NCBI RefSeq assembly: GCF_000626715.1
Contig: NZ_AQRA01000009.1
Span: forward strand, 186,001-250,000
Length of the DNA stretch: 64,000 nucleotides
Reading direction: 5' to 3'
From: Aquimarina atlantica
GTDB lineage: Bacteria; Bacteroidota; Bacteroidia; Flavobacteriales; Flavobacteriaceae
Shown here piece after piece: positions 17,860-27,157 of this stretch. The notes under the pieces are model-generated. The model had not been told where the DNA came from. It saw only the letters and a program-made list of their open reading frames with translations, and searched no databases. Numbering within the stretch: the stretch's first letter is position 1; every line of letters starts with the position of its first letter. The position numbers and the translations under genes are program-made.

Positions 17860-19335
17860 ATGGCAAATTACTTTAATACGCTATCATTAAGAGATCAACT
17901 AACACAACTAGGGAAATGCAGATTTATGGATGCTGAAGAATTTTCGGCAGGTGTAGATGCATTAAAAGGAAAAAAATTAGTTATTGTAGGGTGTGGAGCC
18001 CAGGGGCTTAACCAGGGGTTAAATATGAGAGACTCTGGTTTAGATATTTCGTATGCGCTTCGTGAAGCAGCGATCAAAGAAAAAAGACAATCTTTCAAAA
18101 ATGCATCTGATAACGGATTCGATGTTGGAACCTACGAAGAATTAATTCCTAATGCAGATGTGGTTATTAATTTGACACCCGATAAGCAACATACTCAAGT
18201 GGTAAATACAGTAATGCCACTAATGAAAAAAGGAGCTACTTTATCATACTCACATGGGTTTAATATTGTAGAAGAAGGTATGGAAGTAAGAGATGATCTT
18301 ACGGTAATTATGGTGGCACCAAAATGTCCGGGATCAGAAGTGAGAGAGGAGTATAAAAGAGGATTTGGAGTACCTACATTAATAGCAGTACACCCAGAGA
18401 ACGACCCTCAGGGGCATGGTTTAGACCAGGCAAAAGCCTATGCAGCAGGAACAGGTGGCCATAGAGCAGGAGTGTTAGAATCTTCTTTTGTGGCCGAAGT
18501 AAAATCAGATCTTATGGGAGAGCAGACTATCCTTTGCGGATTATTGCAGACCGGATCTATTTTATGTTTTGATAAAATGATAGAAAAAGGAATTGATGCT
18601 GGATATGCTTCTAAATTAATCCAATATGGTTGGGAAACTATTACCGAAGGGATGAAGTATGGAGGAATCACTAACATGATGGATCGATTATCAAATTTGT
18701 CAAAGATTAAAGCATTCGAATTGTCTGAAGAATTAAAAGATATCATGCGCCCGTTATTTAGAAAACATATGGATGATATCATGCAAGGGCATTTTTCTAA
18801 AACTATGATGGAAGACTGGGCTAATGATGATAAGAATTTATTATCCTGGCGAGCCGCAACAGGAGAAACTGCATTCGAGAAAACTCCTGCAGGAGATATT
18901 GAAATTTCTGAGCAAGAATTCTATGATAATGGCGTATTAATGGTAGCTATGGTAAGAGCAGGAGTTGAATTGGCTTTTGAAGCCATGACTGATTCTGGAA
19001 TCATTGAAGAGTCTGCATATTACGAATCGTTACACGAAACTCCACTTATTGCCAATACGATTGCACGTAAGAAATTGTTTGAAATGAACCGTGTGATTTC
19101 TGATACCGCAGAATACGGTTGTTATTTATTTGATCATGCTTGTAAACCTTTATTAGCAGATTTTATGAAAAAAATAGATACCGATGTTATCGGAAAAGCA
19201 TACGATGAAGGAAAAGATAACGGAGTAGATAATGCTAAACTAATAGAAGTAAATGCAATAATAAGAAATCACCCTATAGAAGTTGTGGGTTCTCGATTAA
19301 GAGCATCGATGACAGCAATGAAGCCTATAGTATAA
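17860..19335 (+). CDS. ilvC: Ketol-acid reductoisomerase, long (class II) form
   Basis: IlvC isomerises and reduces acetolactate and acetohydroxybutyrate with NAD(P)H and magnesium. At 491 residues it matches the long class II type with a duplicated C-terminal knotted domain, as in E. coli IlvC. The nucleotide-binding motif VIVGCGAQGLNQGLNMRDSG is near residue 42. Conserved acidic segments of the metal site follow (for example SDLMGEQTILCG). The 187-bp gap before it holds the hairpin at 17692-17740. Confidence 0.98.
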   Translation: MANYFNTLSLRDQLTQLGKCRFMDAEEFSAGVDALKGKKLVIVGCGAQGLNQGLNMRDSGLDISYALREAAIKEKRQSFKNASDNGFDVGTYEELIPNADVVINLTPDKQHTQVVNTVMPLMKKGATLSYSHGFNIVEEGMEVRDDLTVIMVAPKCPGSEVREEYKRGFGVPTLIAVHPENDPQGHGLDQAKAYAAGTGGHRAGVLESSFVAEVKSDLMGEQTILCGLLQTGSILCFDKMIEKGIDAGYASKLIQYGWETITEGMKYGGITNMMDRLSNLSKIKAFELSEELKDIMRPLFRKHMDDIMQGHFSKTMMEDWANDDKNLLSWRAATGETAFEKTPAGDIEISEQEFYDNGVLMVAMVRAGVELAFEAMTDSGIIEESAYYESLHETPLIANTIARKKLFEMNRVISDTAEYGCYLFDHACKPLLADFMKKIDTDVIGKAYDEGKDNGVDNAKLIEVNAIIRNHPIEVVGSRLRASMTAMKPIV

Positions 19336-19448
19336 TACATTTAATTTTGTCAGGCCAGGTCTGTTAGAGTTTTGAGATGTGTATTGTGTAACCTTTGATG
19401 GATCTGAGCCGGCAGAATAGTAATAAACGACCAGCGTAAACTTAAATT

Positions 19449-20717
19449 ATGAGTACCATAACCACCACAACCTATTTTCCTGAATTAGATGATATCCAGA
19501 AGGCAGCTTCGACAATAAAAGAAGTGGCTATGGTTACTCCTCTTATGAATAGTATTCGGTATTCTCGCAGATACGATGCTAATATTTTGTTGAAACGAGA
19601 AGATCTTCAGCGTGTTCGTTCCTATAAGATAAGAGGTGCTTTTAATAAAATAAGTTCACTTACCAAAGAAGAACTAGAAAAGGGAGTTGTTTGCGCCAGT
19701 GCTGGTAATCATGCACAGGGAGTTGCATTTGCCTGCCATCATTTGGGAATAGAAGGTACAGTGTATATGCCTTCGGTAACCCCAAAACAAAAGGTAGCGC
19801 AAACACAGATGTTTGGCGGAGATCATGTAAAGATTGTTCTCGAAGGCGATACATTTGATGATTCGTATAAAGCAGCGATGGAAACCTGTACTTCTGAAGG
19901 AAAAACCTTTGTACACCCGTTTGAGGATCCAAAAACGATTGAAGGGCAGGGGACAATCGGACTTGAGATTTTTAAACAAACCGATGTACCAATCGATTAC
20001 ATTTTTGTAGCTATTGGTGGCGGTGGTTTGGCCTCGGGATTATGCGGGGCAATGAAAGCCTTATCTCCAAAAACAAAAATTATTGGTGTCGAACCAGCGG
20101 GAGCACCTTCTATGTTGTCATCTATCCAAAATAATAAGAATACAGAAATTTTTAATATTGATAAGTTTATCGATGGTGCTGCAGTTCAGAAAGTAGGAGA
20201 TCTTAATTTTGATATTTGTAAAGAATACCTTTCTGATATGTATACGGTTCCCGAAGGATTGGTATGCCAGACTATTTTAGATTTATATAATAGAGATGCT
20301 ATTGTAGTCGAACCAGCCGGAGCACTAACTCTGGCAGCTCTGGAGTTCTATAAAGATAAGATCAAAGGTAAAAATGTAGTATGTATTGTTAGTGGTAGTA
20401 ATAACGACATTACCCGTACTGCAGAGATTAAAGAAAGAGCCTTGTTATATGCAGATTTAAAACACTACTTCATTGTTCGTTTTCCGCAACGAGCGGGTGC
20501 ATTAAAACAATTTGTAGGAGAAGTGTTGGGACCTAATGATGATATCACTCATTTCGAATATTCGAAAAAATCAAGTAGAGAAAATGGTCCGGCAGTGGTT
20601 GGGATTGAACTAAAAGACAAGAACGATCTAGAACCTTTGGTCTCCAGGATGAAGGCCCTTAATTTCTTTGGGGATTACCTTAATGATAAACCCGATCTTT
20701 TTCAGTTTTTAATATGA
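19449..20717 (+). CDS. ilvA: Threonine dehydratase, biosynthetic
   Basis: IlvA is a PLP enzyme that converts threonine to 2-oxobutyrate, the entry point to isoleucine. The PLP lysine is K60 in RVRSYKIRGAF. The glycine-rich phosphate loop reads GGGGLASGLCG, and SGSNND is near residue 317. The C-terminal 85 residues form one ACT-like regulatory module (HYFIVRFPQRAGALKQF), as in the 422-residue Bacillus form rather than the two-module E. coli form. Isoleucine feedback is expected but not proven. It is the last gene of the ilv operon. Confidence 0.97.
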   Translation: MSTITTTTYFPELDDIQKAASTIKEVAMVTPLMNSIRYSRRYDANILLKREDLQRVRSYKIRGAFNKISSLTKEELEKGVVCASAGNHAQGVAFACHHLGIEGTVYMPSVTPKQKVAQTQMFGGDHVKIVLEGDTFDDSYKAAMETCTSEGKTFVHPFEDPKTIEGQGTIGLEIFKQTDVPIDYIFVAIGGGGLASGLCGAMKALSPKTKIIGVEPAGAPSMLSSIQNNKNTEIFNIDKFIDGAAVQKVGDLNFDICKEYLSDMYTVPEGLVCQTILDLYNRDAIVVEPAGALTLAALEFYKDKIKGKNVVCIVSGSNNDITRTAEIKERALLYADLKHYFIVRFPQRAGALKQFVGEVLGPNDDITHFEYSKKSSRENGPAVVGIELKDKNDLEPLVSRMKALNFFGDYLNDKPDLFQFLI

Positions 20718-20869
20718 TTTGATCCAATTAGCATTACTTATTCTTAAGTTGTCTAGTTTTTTATAATCTTCAACAGCTTTGTTGTCAATAGGTTATAGTT
20801 TTTCTTCGTTATTTTTGACAAAAACACATAATATTTAGCTCTTTATCGATATATTCGTACACTTAAACG

Positions 20870-21445
20870 ATGAAAACTAAATCTATTATGAAAAAACTTT
20901 TACTTTTTACTGTAGTCGCTTTATTAGGATTGACGGCCACAAACGCACAGGTTAAACTTGGTTTTGGGGTTGGTTACGCTATCCCATCTGGAGATATTGC
21001 CGATATAACAGACGGAGGTTTTTCTGGACACCTTGAATTAGGATACGGAATAACAGAAGATATTGATGTTTCTGTTTTTGTTCATGGAGATTTCTTAACC
21101 GGGGCAGATAAAGGTCTATTATCTTATGATACCGTCGCTTTTGGAAGTTATATGGTAAATGGGCGCTACTACTTTAAAAAAGAAGGATTTAGACCTTATG
21201 GTAGTCTTGCAATAGGAATTACTGATATTGCACAGATCGAAGCAGCTACAAACGGAACAAGAGTTGCAGCTGCAGCAAGAACTTCTAATTTTTCGTTTCG
21301 CCCGGCACTTGGTTTTAAATATGGTATTCTTAATGTTAATGCCTCTTATCTAAATGCAGGAGAAATAGGTGAAGGTGATGGAAAAGCTACAGTAAGTGAT
21401 TTTGCATTTAATGTAGGACTTTTATTTACTTTTGGAGGAAAATAA
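20870..21445 (+). CDS. Small outer-membrane beta-barrel protein
   Basis: The product has 191 residues, a signal peptide (MKKLLLFTVVALLGLTATNAQ) and alternating amphipathic strands ending in NVGLLFTFGGK. That is typical of 8-stranded OmpA/OmpW-like porin-family barrels. The start may be ATG 20870 or the internal ATG at 20888, which gives the cleaner signal peptide. It is a single gene between the ilv operon and a strong terminator. Its function is unknown beyond an outer-membrane location. Confidence 0.85.
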   Translation: MKTKSIMKKLLLFTVVALLGLTATNAQVKLGFGVGYAIPSGDIADITDGGFSGHLELGYGITEDIDVSVFVHGDFLTGADKGLLSYDTVAFGSYMVNGRYYFKKEGFRPYGSLAIGITDIAQIEAATNGTRVAAAARTSNFSFRPALGFKYGILNVNASYLNAGEIGEGDGKATVSDFAFNVGLLFTFGGK

Positions 21446-21467
21446 AAACAACTCGAAATAAAAATTT

Positions 21468-21500
21468 AAAAAAGACAATCTTTTCAGATTGTCTTTTTTT
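21468..21500. terminator. Terminator after the barrel protein gene
   Basis: AAAAAAGACAATC and GATTGTCTTTTTTT form a stem with a 6-nt loop. A and T tails on both sides make it able to work on either strand. Confidence 0.9.
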
Positions 21501-21997
21501 GTTAGAGATTCATAATATAGAATATCAATTTAACAGTCAAAACTTTAGAATTTTATAAAAATGATAAAAGTTGATCAGTTTTACGACTTATTTGTTTTCT
21601 GTATTAATATTTTATGTAATATTGTACCATCTAGTTAACGAAAGGGGCTACGGCCGACGATTTAGAGTTACTATTATGAAAACGGCAAATTACATATCTA
21701 CAGAGAGTAAAGTTCAATATTTGAACAATTTTGGTAATACATTTATTCCCGCACGCCGCTTTCGTCGCCCCTTGGGGGTCTAATATTCTTTTGAAGTAGG
21801 TGCGTCCTACTTCCCCTAGAGACATCGAATCCATTTTAGAACAACTGAATTTTTAAATAGTTAGTACTTTATTTAAACTATTTAGTAGCAATTCGTATCA
21901 CGTTACATAACGAGATACGATTCGCACACCTACCTGGATTCAGAAAAATCAACACTAATTTTAATAGAAAAGCTTCTTTAATAAGCGGGATTCGTTT
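21501..21997. other. Non-coding stretch upstream of the arginine operon
   Basis: No convincing gene is present. A 70-codon plus-strand frame (21571-21783) covers a GC-richer patch and resembles no protein. Two stem-loops near the operon start stand out: AAATAGTT/AACTATTT (21855-21883) and TCGTATC/GATACGA (21893-21920). Either could be an operator or leader hairpin for the arg genes. Confidence 0.4.
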
Positions 21998-22639
21998 ATG
22001 GAAAAAGTAAAAATAATAATTGCTACCGAAAATCATTTTCGCTATGCAAAGGAAATATGCGAAGTAATATCCGACTCTGCCAAAGTAAGAGGAACAGGTA
22101 TCGCTAAACGTACTCCAGAATATATACAAACAAAGATGCAAAACAGAAATGCAGTCATTGCTATATCAGGCAATCAGTTTGCAGGGTTTTGTTATATCGA
22201 AATCTGGGGGCACGAAAAATACGTGGCACATTCTGGTTTAATCGTACATCCCAATTTTAGAAATCAGGGTCTGGCAAAAAAAATCAAAGAATTTACATTC
22301 AATTATTCTTTAAAAAAATACCCAATGGCCAAAGTATTTGGTATCACAACAGGATTAGCTGTAATGAAAATCAATTCTGATTTGGGATATAAACCCGTTA
22401 CTTTTTCAGAATTAACAGATGATCCTAAGTTTTGGGCAGGTTGCAAAACGTGTACAAATTATGATATCCTCACTTCTAAAAAGCATAAAATGTGTTTGTG
22501 TACCGGCATGCTGTACGATCCTTTGAAAGAAGTAAAGAAAAAAGAAAAGTGGTACGATAAAAAAGTACTAAAACGATTAAAAAATATTAAACAAACAATG
22601 CTTGCAAGCAATAAACAATTGTTGTTATGGAAAAAGTAG
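21998..22639 (+). CDS. GNAT acyltransferase, candidate N-acylglutamate synthase
   Basis: This is a 213-residue GNAT-fold protein. The acyl-CoA loop region reads GLIVHPNFRNQGLAKKIKEF near residues 80-100. A Cys-rich C-terminal part contains CKTC and, 17 residues on, CLC, which could bind a metal. It is the first gene of the arginine operon and overlaps argG by 13 bp. No argA or argJ is present in the cluster, so the inferred role is acylation of glutamate to start the pathway. Whether the donor is acetyl-CoA or succinyl-CoA is open; the carbamoyltransferase residue discussed below favours succinyl. Confidence 0.85.
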   Translation: MEKVKIIIATENHFRYAKEICEVISDSAKVRGTGIAKRTPEYIQTKMQNRNAVIAISGNQFAGFCYIEIWGHEKYVAHSGLIVHPNFRNQGLAKKIKEFTFNYSLKKYPMAKVFGITTGLAVMKINSDLGYKPVTFSELTDDPKFWAGCKTCTNYDILTSKKHKMCLCTGMLYDPLKEVKKKEKWYDKKVLKRLKNIKQTMLASNKQLLLWKK

Positions 22640-23817
22640 TATTAGCATATAGCGGAGGACTGGATACCTCGTATTGCGTAAAATATCTTATTCACGAAAA
22701 AAACTTGGATGTACATACCATTTTGGTAAACACAGGTGGTTTTTCTGAAAAAGAACTAAAGGAGACAGAAAAAAGAGCATATGAGTTGGGAAGCTCATCT
22801 CATGTAAATAAAACTATTCTAAACGAGTTTTATGATAAAGCGATTAAGTATCTGATTTATGGTAATGTATTAAAAAATAACACGTATCCACTTTCAGTAA
22901 GTGCAGAACGAATTTTTCAGGCTATAGAAGTGATTAAATATGCCAAAAAAGTAGGAGCAAAATATATTGCACACGGAAGCACAGGAGCCGGAAACGATCA
23001 GATAAGGTTTGATGTGATTTTTCAGACATTAGCTCCAGAGATCCAGATTATTACTCCGATTAGGGATTTAAAACTGTCTCGTCAGGCCGAAGTAGAATAC
23101 TTAGAAAAGCATGGGGTTTATTACAGTTGGGAAAAAGCACAATACTCTATTAATAAAGGTATTTGGGGAACTAGTGTAGGAGGAAAAGAAACACTTTCTT
23201 CTCACAGTGCTTTACCAGATACAGCATACCCCAGTCAACTTCAAAAAGAAAAAGAAGAAGTTATCACTTTACACTTCGAAAAAGGAGAACTCATTGGTTT
23301 AGATGGAGTTAAGGATACCCCAGTGAATAATATTCAAAAACTGGAAGAACTAGCGAGTGCTTTTGCCATTGGCAGGGATACTCATGTCGGAGATACAATT
23401 ATTGGTATTAAGGGTAGGGTAGGATTTGAAGCTGCTGCGCCAATGGTAATCATTAAAGCTCACCACCTTTTAGAAAAACACGTTTTAACCAAGTGGCAAC
23501 AATATTGGAAAGAACAATTAGCCAACTGGTATGGTATGTTGTTGCACGAAGGAAATTACCTGGATCCGGTAATGAGAAATATAGAAGTATTTATGGAAGA
23601 TTCTCAAAAATCAGTAACGGGAGAGGTAAAGGTAAAATTGAAACCTTATCATTTTACTTTAGAAGGAATCGAATCAGATTTCGATATGATGAAATCAGAT
23701 TTTGGACAGTATGGTGAGATGAATAATTCATGGACCTCTGATGATGCTAAAGGCTTCATAAAAATCTACGGTAATGCTAATAAGATATATCATAATGTAA
23801 ATCCAAGTGAGTCATGA
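22627..23817 (+). CDS. argG: Argininosuccinate synthase
   Basis: ArgG joins citrulline and aspartate with ATP to form argininosuccinate. The 396-residue product begins with the ATP-binding P-loop of the N-type pyrophosphatase fold (LAYSGGLDTSYCVKYL). It also carries the AHGSTGAGNDQIRFD segment and other family landmarks. It overlaps the GNAT gene by 13 bp and argC by 4 bp (ATGA), which is strong evidence for one transcript. Confidence 0.97.
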   Translation: MEKVVLAYSGGLDTSYCVKYLIHEKNLDVHTILVNTGGFSEKELKETEKRAYELGSSSHVNKTILNEFYDKAIKYLIYGNVLKNNTYPLSVSAERIFQAIEVIKYAKKVGAKYIAHGSTGAGNDQIRFDVIFQTLAPEIQIITPIRDLKLSRQAEVEYLEKHGVYYSWEKAQYSINKGIWGTSVGGKETLSSHSALPDTAYPSQLQKEKEEVITLHFEKGELIGLDGVKDTPVNNIQKLEELASAFAIGRDTHVGDTIIGIKGRVGFEAAAPMVIIKAHHLLEKHVLTKWQQYWKEQLANWYGMLLHEGNYLDPVMRNIEVFMEDSQKSVTGEVKVKLKPYHFTLEGIESDFDMMKSDFGQYGEMNNSWTSDDAKGFIKIYGNANKIYHNVNPSES

Positions 23818-24791
23818 TACAAGTAGGAATAATAGGAGGATCGGGATATACAGCAGGAGAACTCTTAAGGTTATTAGTACATCACCCAGAAGTAAAACTG
23901 GATTTTGTGTATAGCACAACAAATGCTGGTGTACCAATACATAAACAACATCCAGATTTGATAGGAGAAATAGATCTTAAGTTCACAGATACTATAAATC
24001 CAAATGTAGATGTGTTGTTTTTGTGCCTGGGGCATGGTAGGTCGAGATCGTTTTTAGAAACCCATACGTTTTCAAAAATGACCAAAGTAATTGATTTGGG
24101 AAATGATTTTAGATTAAACGATGATCAGGAGCTTCTGGGAAGAGATTTTGTATATGGTTTACCAGAGTTAGAAAAAGAAAAGATTAGATCGGCAAAAAAT
24201 ATTGCAAATCCGGGATGTTTTGCTACTGCGATCCAGTTGGGGCTGCTGCCATTAGCATTTGCAGGAAAACTTAAGGATACAATACACATTAATGCTACTA
24301 CAGGAAGTACAGGAGCAGGTGTGATGCCGGGAGGAACTACTCATTTTAGCTGGAGAGATAATAATTTTTCTAGTTATAAAGTATTCTCGCACCAGCACCT
24401 GGGAGAGATTAAACAAAGCCTTAAACAGGAACAACATGATTTTGAAGCTCCGATTTTCTTTATCCCCAATAGAGGAAATTTTAGTAAAGGAATTTATGCC
24501 ACTATGTATACACAATATGAAGGTAGTGAAGAAGAAGCCAAAGAACTGTATACATCCTATTATAAAAAGGCTGAGTTCACTGTGGTTTCTGATGAGGAAA
24601 TTCATTTAAAACAAGTGGTAAACACTAATAAATGTATACTGCATATTAGTAAGAAAAACGGAATGTTACTCATCACATCTGTAATCGATAACTTAATCAA
24701 GGGAGCATCTGGACAAGCTATTCATAATATGAATTTAATGTTGGGATTAAAAGAAAAAACAGGATTAGAATTAAAAGCAAGTGCGTTTTAG
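23814..24791 (+). CDS. argC: N-acyl-gamma-glutamyl-phosphate reductase
   Basis: ArgC reduces the acylglutamyl phosphate to the semialdehyde with NADPH. The 325-residue product has the nucleotide-binding start VGIIGGSGYTAGELLRLL. The catalytic Cys is C135 in NPGCFATAIQLG. A conserved His-containing segment (FSHQHLGEI) lies near residue 190. Its start overlaps the end of argG by 4 bp. Confidence 0.97.
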   Translation: MIQVGIIGGSGYTAGELLRLLVHHPEVKLDFVYSTTNAGVPIHKQHPDLIGEIDLKFTDTINPNVDVLFLCLGHGRSRSFLETHTFSKMTKVIDLGNDFRLNDDQELLGRDFVYGLPELEKEKIRSAKNIANPGCFATAIQLGLLPLAFAGKLKDTIHINATTGSTGAGVMPGGTTHFSWRDNNFSSYKVFSHQHLGEIKQSLKQEQHDFEAPIFFIPNRGNFSKGIYATMYTQYEGSEEEAKELYTSYYKKAEFTVVSDEEIHLKQVVNTNKCILHISKKNGMLLITSVIDNLIKGASGQAIHNMNLMLGLKEKTGLELKASAF

Positions 24792-24830
24792 TAAAAGAAT
24801 TTCATACTGAAATAAACGTATAAAAATGAT

Positions 24831-25625
24831 ATGAATACAATAACAATTATAGGAGGAGGAAACTTAGGTAAATCAATAATTTCTGGATTAGTTAATAGTG
24901 ATTTGTTTGAAGCTACAGATATTACAGTAGTAGATAAATCAAAATATAACCTAAAAGAAGTTGAAGAAAAACTAGGGGTATCTACCTCACAACATATAAT
25001 AGCATCTATAAAAAATGCAAAATGGGTAATTCTTTGTGTACAGCCAAGACAGCTGGATGCTGTTCTACAAGAAATAAAAGATACAGTAACAGCAGATCAA
25101 ATATTGATTTCTACAGTAACTGGTACATCAATTGCCGAAATCAATGCAGTAGTTCCTAATAATAAAGTAGTACGGGTAATGCCAAATACAGGAGCTGCCA
25201 AAAAACTATCAATGACCTGTATTGCAGCTAATGAAGATGTAAAAGAAGAATTAACTACAGTACAAAAGATGTTTGATACCATTGGTAAAACACTAATTAT
25301 AGAAGAGCGTCTAATGCAGGCTGCTACAGTTTTGGGAGCTAGCGGAATAGCATTTTTTCTTAGATTTTTAAGAGCGATGATACAAGGAGGGATTCAAATG
25401 GGATTTCACCCGCATGAAGCTCAAATCATAGCAGTGCAAACTGCGATAGGAGCCGCAACATTAGTAGCAGAGAATGGAACTCATCCCGAACGTGAGATCG
25501 ATAAGGTAACAACACCACAGGGATGTACTATAGAAGGTTTAAATGAGATGGAGCACCAAGGGCTAAGCTCATCGGTAATAAAAGGAGTGATGGCTTCTTA
25601 TGAAAAAATAAATACCATTAAATAG
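24831..25625 (+). CDS. proC: Pyrroline-5-carboxylate reductase
   Basis: ProC reduces pyrroline-5-carboxylate to proline. The 264-residue product has a Rossmann start (TIIGGGNLGKSIISGL) and the P5CR signature near residues 215-240 (VTTPQGCTIEGLNEME). A proline gene inside an arginine operon links two pathways that share glutamate and ornithine. It is 39 bp after argC. The gap to argD is 380 bp and holds a MITE-like element. Confidence 0.95.
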   Translation: MNTITIIGGGNLGKSIISGLVNSDLFEATDITVVDKSKYNLKEVEEKLGVSTSQHIIASIKNAKWVILCVQPRQLDAVLQEIKDTVTADQILISTVTGTSIAEINAVVPNNKVVRVMPNTGAAKKLSMTCIAANEDVKEELTTVQKMFDTIGKTLIIEERLMQAATVLGASGIAFFLRFLRAMIQGGIQMGFHPHEAQIIAVQTAIGAATLVAENGTHPEREIDKVTTPQGCTIEGLNEMEHQGLSSSVIKGVMASYEKINTIK

Positions 25626-25644
25626 TTGATCGTTTTTGGTTGTT

Positions 25645-25805
25645 ATACCATTTGTATTTTGAATTTACTGGCAAAGAAAATTAAGATTTTTTTGTTTCAG
25701 TAAAGAAGAAAAATCAAGCATAGCAGGGCTACGGTTTATTTTTATTCTGAAACTGAGATGAAAAAAGAGCATTTTATTCCAGTAGGTTTAAAGTGCAAAT
25801 GGTAT
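25645..25805. mobile_element. MITE-like element between proC and argD
   Basis: The 161-bp segment starts ATACCATTTG (25645-25654) and ends CAAATGGTAT (25796-25805). The inverted similarity extends to about 27 bp at each end, with 21 of 27 positions matching by eye (ending TTACTGG / CCAGTAG). A further inner pair reads GTTTCAG / CTGAAAC. There is no coding capacity, and no clear target-site duplication is visible. It splits the arg operon. The rest of the 25626-26005 gap shows no gene. Confidence 0.6.
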
Positions 25806-26005
25806 TAGTTAATGAGTATGTACTGGTAAAGAATAATGAATACTAAATAATGAAAAGTGTAAAAACACAAAGTATGAATTCTGAAACCGATGTTTGTTCG
25901 AGTGCAATGCCATAGTATGGTGTATCGAGAACCAATATAAGTAGTTATTATCAAAACAACTTGAAGTTAATTTTTAGATAGAAAAAACAACCAACAATTA
26001 ATATT

Positions 26006-27148
26006 ATGAAATTATTTGACGTATATCCTTTATATGATGTAGAGCCGGTAAAAGCTTACGACGCTACCGTTATAGATAAAAATGGAATAGAATATTTGGA
26101 TATGTACGGAGGACATGCGGTGATTTCAATAGGCCATTCGCACCCTCACTATGTACGAAGTATAAAAGAACAGATAGAGAAAATAGGCTTTTATTCTAAT
26201 GCAGTTCAAAATAGCCTGCAAACGAAATTGGCGAAAAAACTGGGAGCATTATCGGGATATGATGACTATCAACTGTTTTTATGTAACTCTGGTGCCGAAG
26301 CCAATGAAAATGCATTAAAATTAGCTTCTTTTTATACAAGGAAATCAAGAGTGGTAGCATTTCATAATGGTTTTCACGGGCGAACATCTGCAGCTGTAGC
26401 TGCAACAGATAACGCCAAAATCAATGCTCCATTAAATACTCAGCAAAACGTCACTTTTTTGCCGTTAAACCAAATTGAGCTCGTAAGAACTGAATTAGAA
26501 AAAGGTGACGTGTGTGCTGTGATTATAGAACCTATACAGGGAGTAGGAGGACTTGATGAAGGGACAACTTCCTTTTTTACAACCTTAGAAACCTTATGTC
26601 ATGAGTTTGGTGTTGTTTTAATTGCAGATGAGGTGCAATCGGGTTATGGCAGGAGTGGTAAATTTTTTGCACATCAATATCATGAAATAACACCAGATAT
26701 CATTTCTATAGCAAAAGGAATGGGAAATGGTTTTCCGATAGGAGGGATACTAATTGCCCCGCATATTAAACCTGATTACGGGATGTTGGGAACCACGTTT
26801 GGAGGCAATCACCTGGCTTGCGTTGCAGCATTATCGGTTCTTGAAGTAATTGAAACCGAACACCTTATTGATAATGCAAAAATAACAGGAGCATATTTTG
26901 AATCTAAAGCGCATCAAATTCCCGGAGTACAAAAGGTAAAAGGAAAAGGACTAATGCTAGGATTAGAGTTCGATTTCGAGGTTAGCGAACTTAGAAAAAG
27001 ACTCATCTATGAGGAGCATATTTTTACAGGAGGAGCAATGAATAAAAAACTATTGCGAATTCTTCCCCCGCTAACTATTAGTAAAAAACAGATAGATCAA
27101 TTTATAGAAGCATTACAAAATGTATTGGTAGAAAAACCAATGATTTAA
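26006..27148 (+). CDS. argD: N-acylornithine aminotransferase
   Basis: ArgD is a PLP class III aminotransferase that converts the acylglutamate semialdehyde to acylornithine. The 380-residue product carries LCNSGAEANENALKLA, the cofactor-binding IADEVQSGYGRSG, and the PLP lysine K237 in SIAKGMGNGFPIGG. It could accept acetyl or succinyl substrates; the sequence does not decide. It ends 9 bp before argF'. Confidence 0.96.
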   Translation: MKLFDVYPLYDVEPVKAYDATVIDKNGIEYLDMYGGHAVISIGHSHPHYVRSIKEQIEKIGFYSNAVQNSLQTKLAKKLGALSGYDDYQLFLCNSGAEANENALKLASFYTRKSRVVAFHNGFHGRTSAAVAATDNAKINAPLNTQQNVTFLPLNQIELVRTELEKGDVCAVIIEPIQGVGGLDEGTTSFFTTLETLCHEFGVVLIADEVQSGYGRSGKFFAHQYHEITPDIISIAKGMGNGFPIGGILIAPHIKPDYGMLGTTFGGNHLACVAALSVLEVIETEHLIDNAKITGAYFESKAHQIPGVQKVKGKGLMLGLEFDFEVSELRKRLIYEEHIFTGGAMNKKLLRILPPLTISKKQIDQFIEALQNVLVEKPMI

Positions 27149-27157
27149 GAGATAAAA

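Noticed and set aside
21571..21783. Plus-strand 70-codon frame before the arg operon
   Set aside because: No family resemblance, a GC-richer patch, and no conserved start context.
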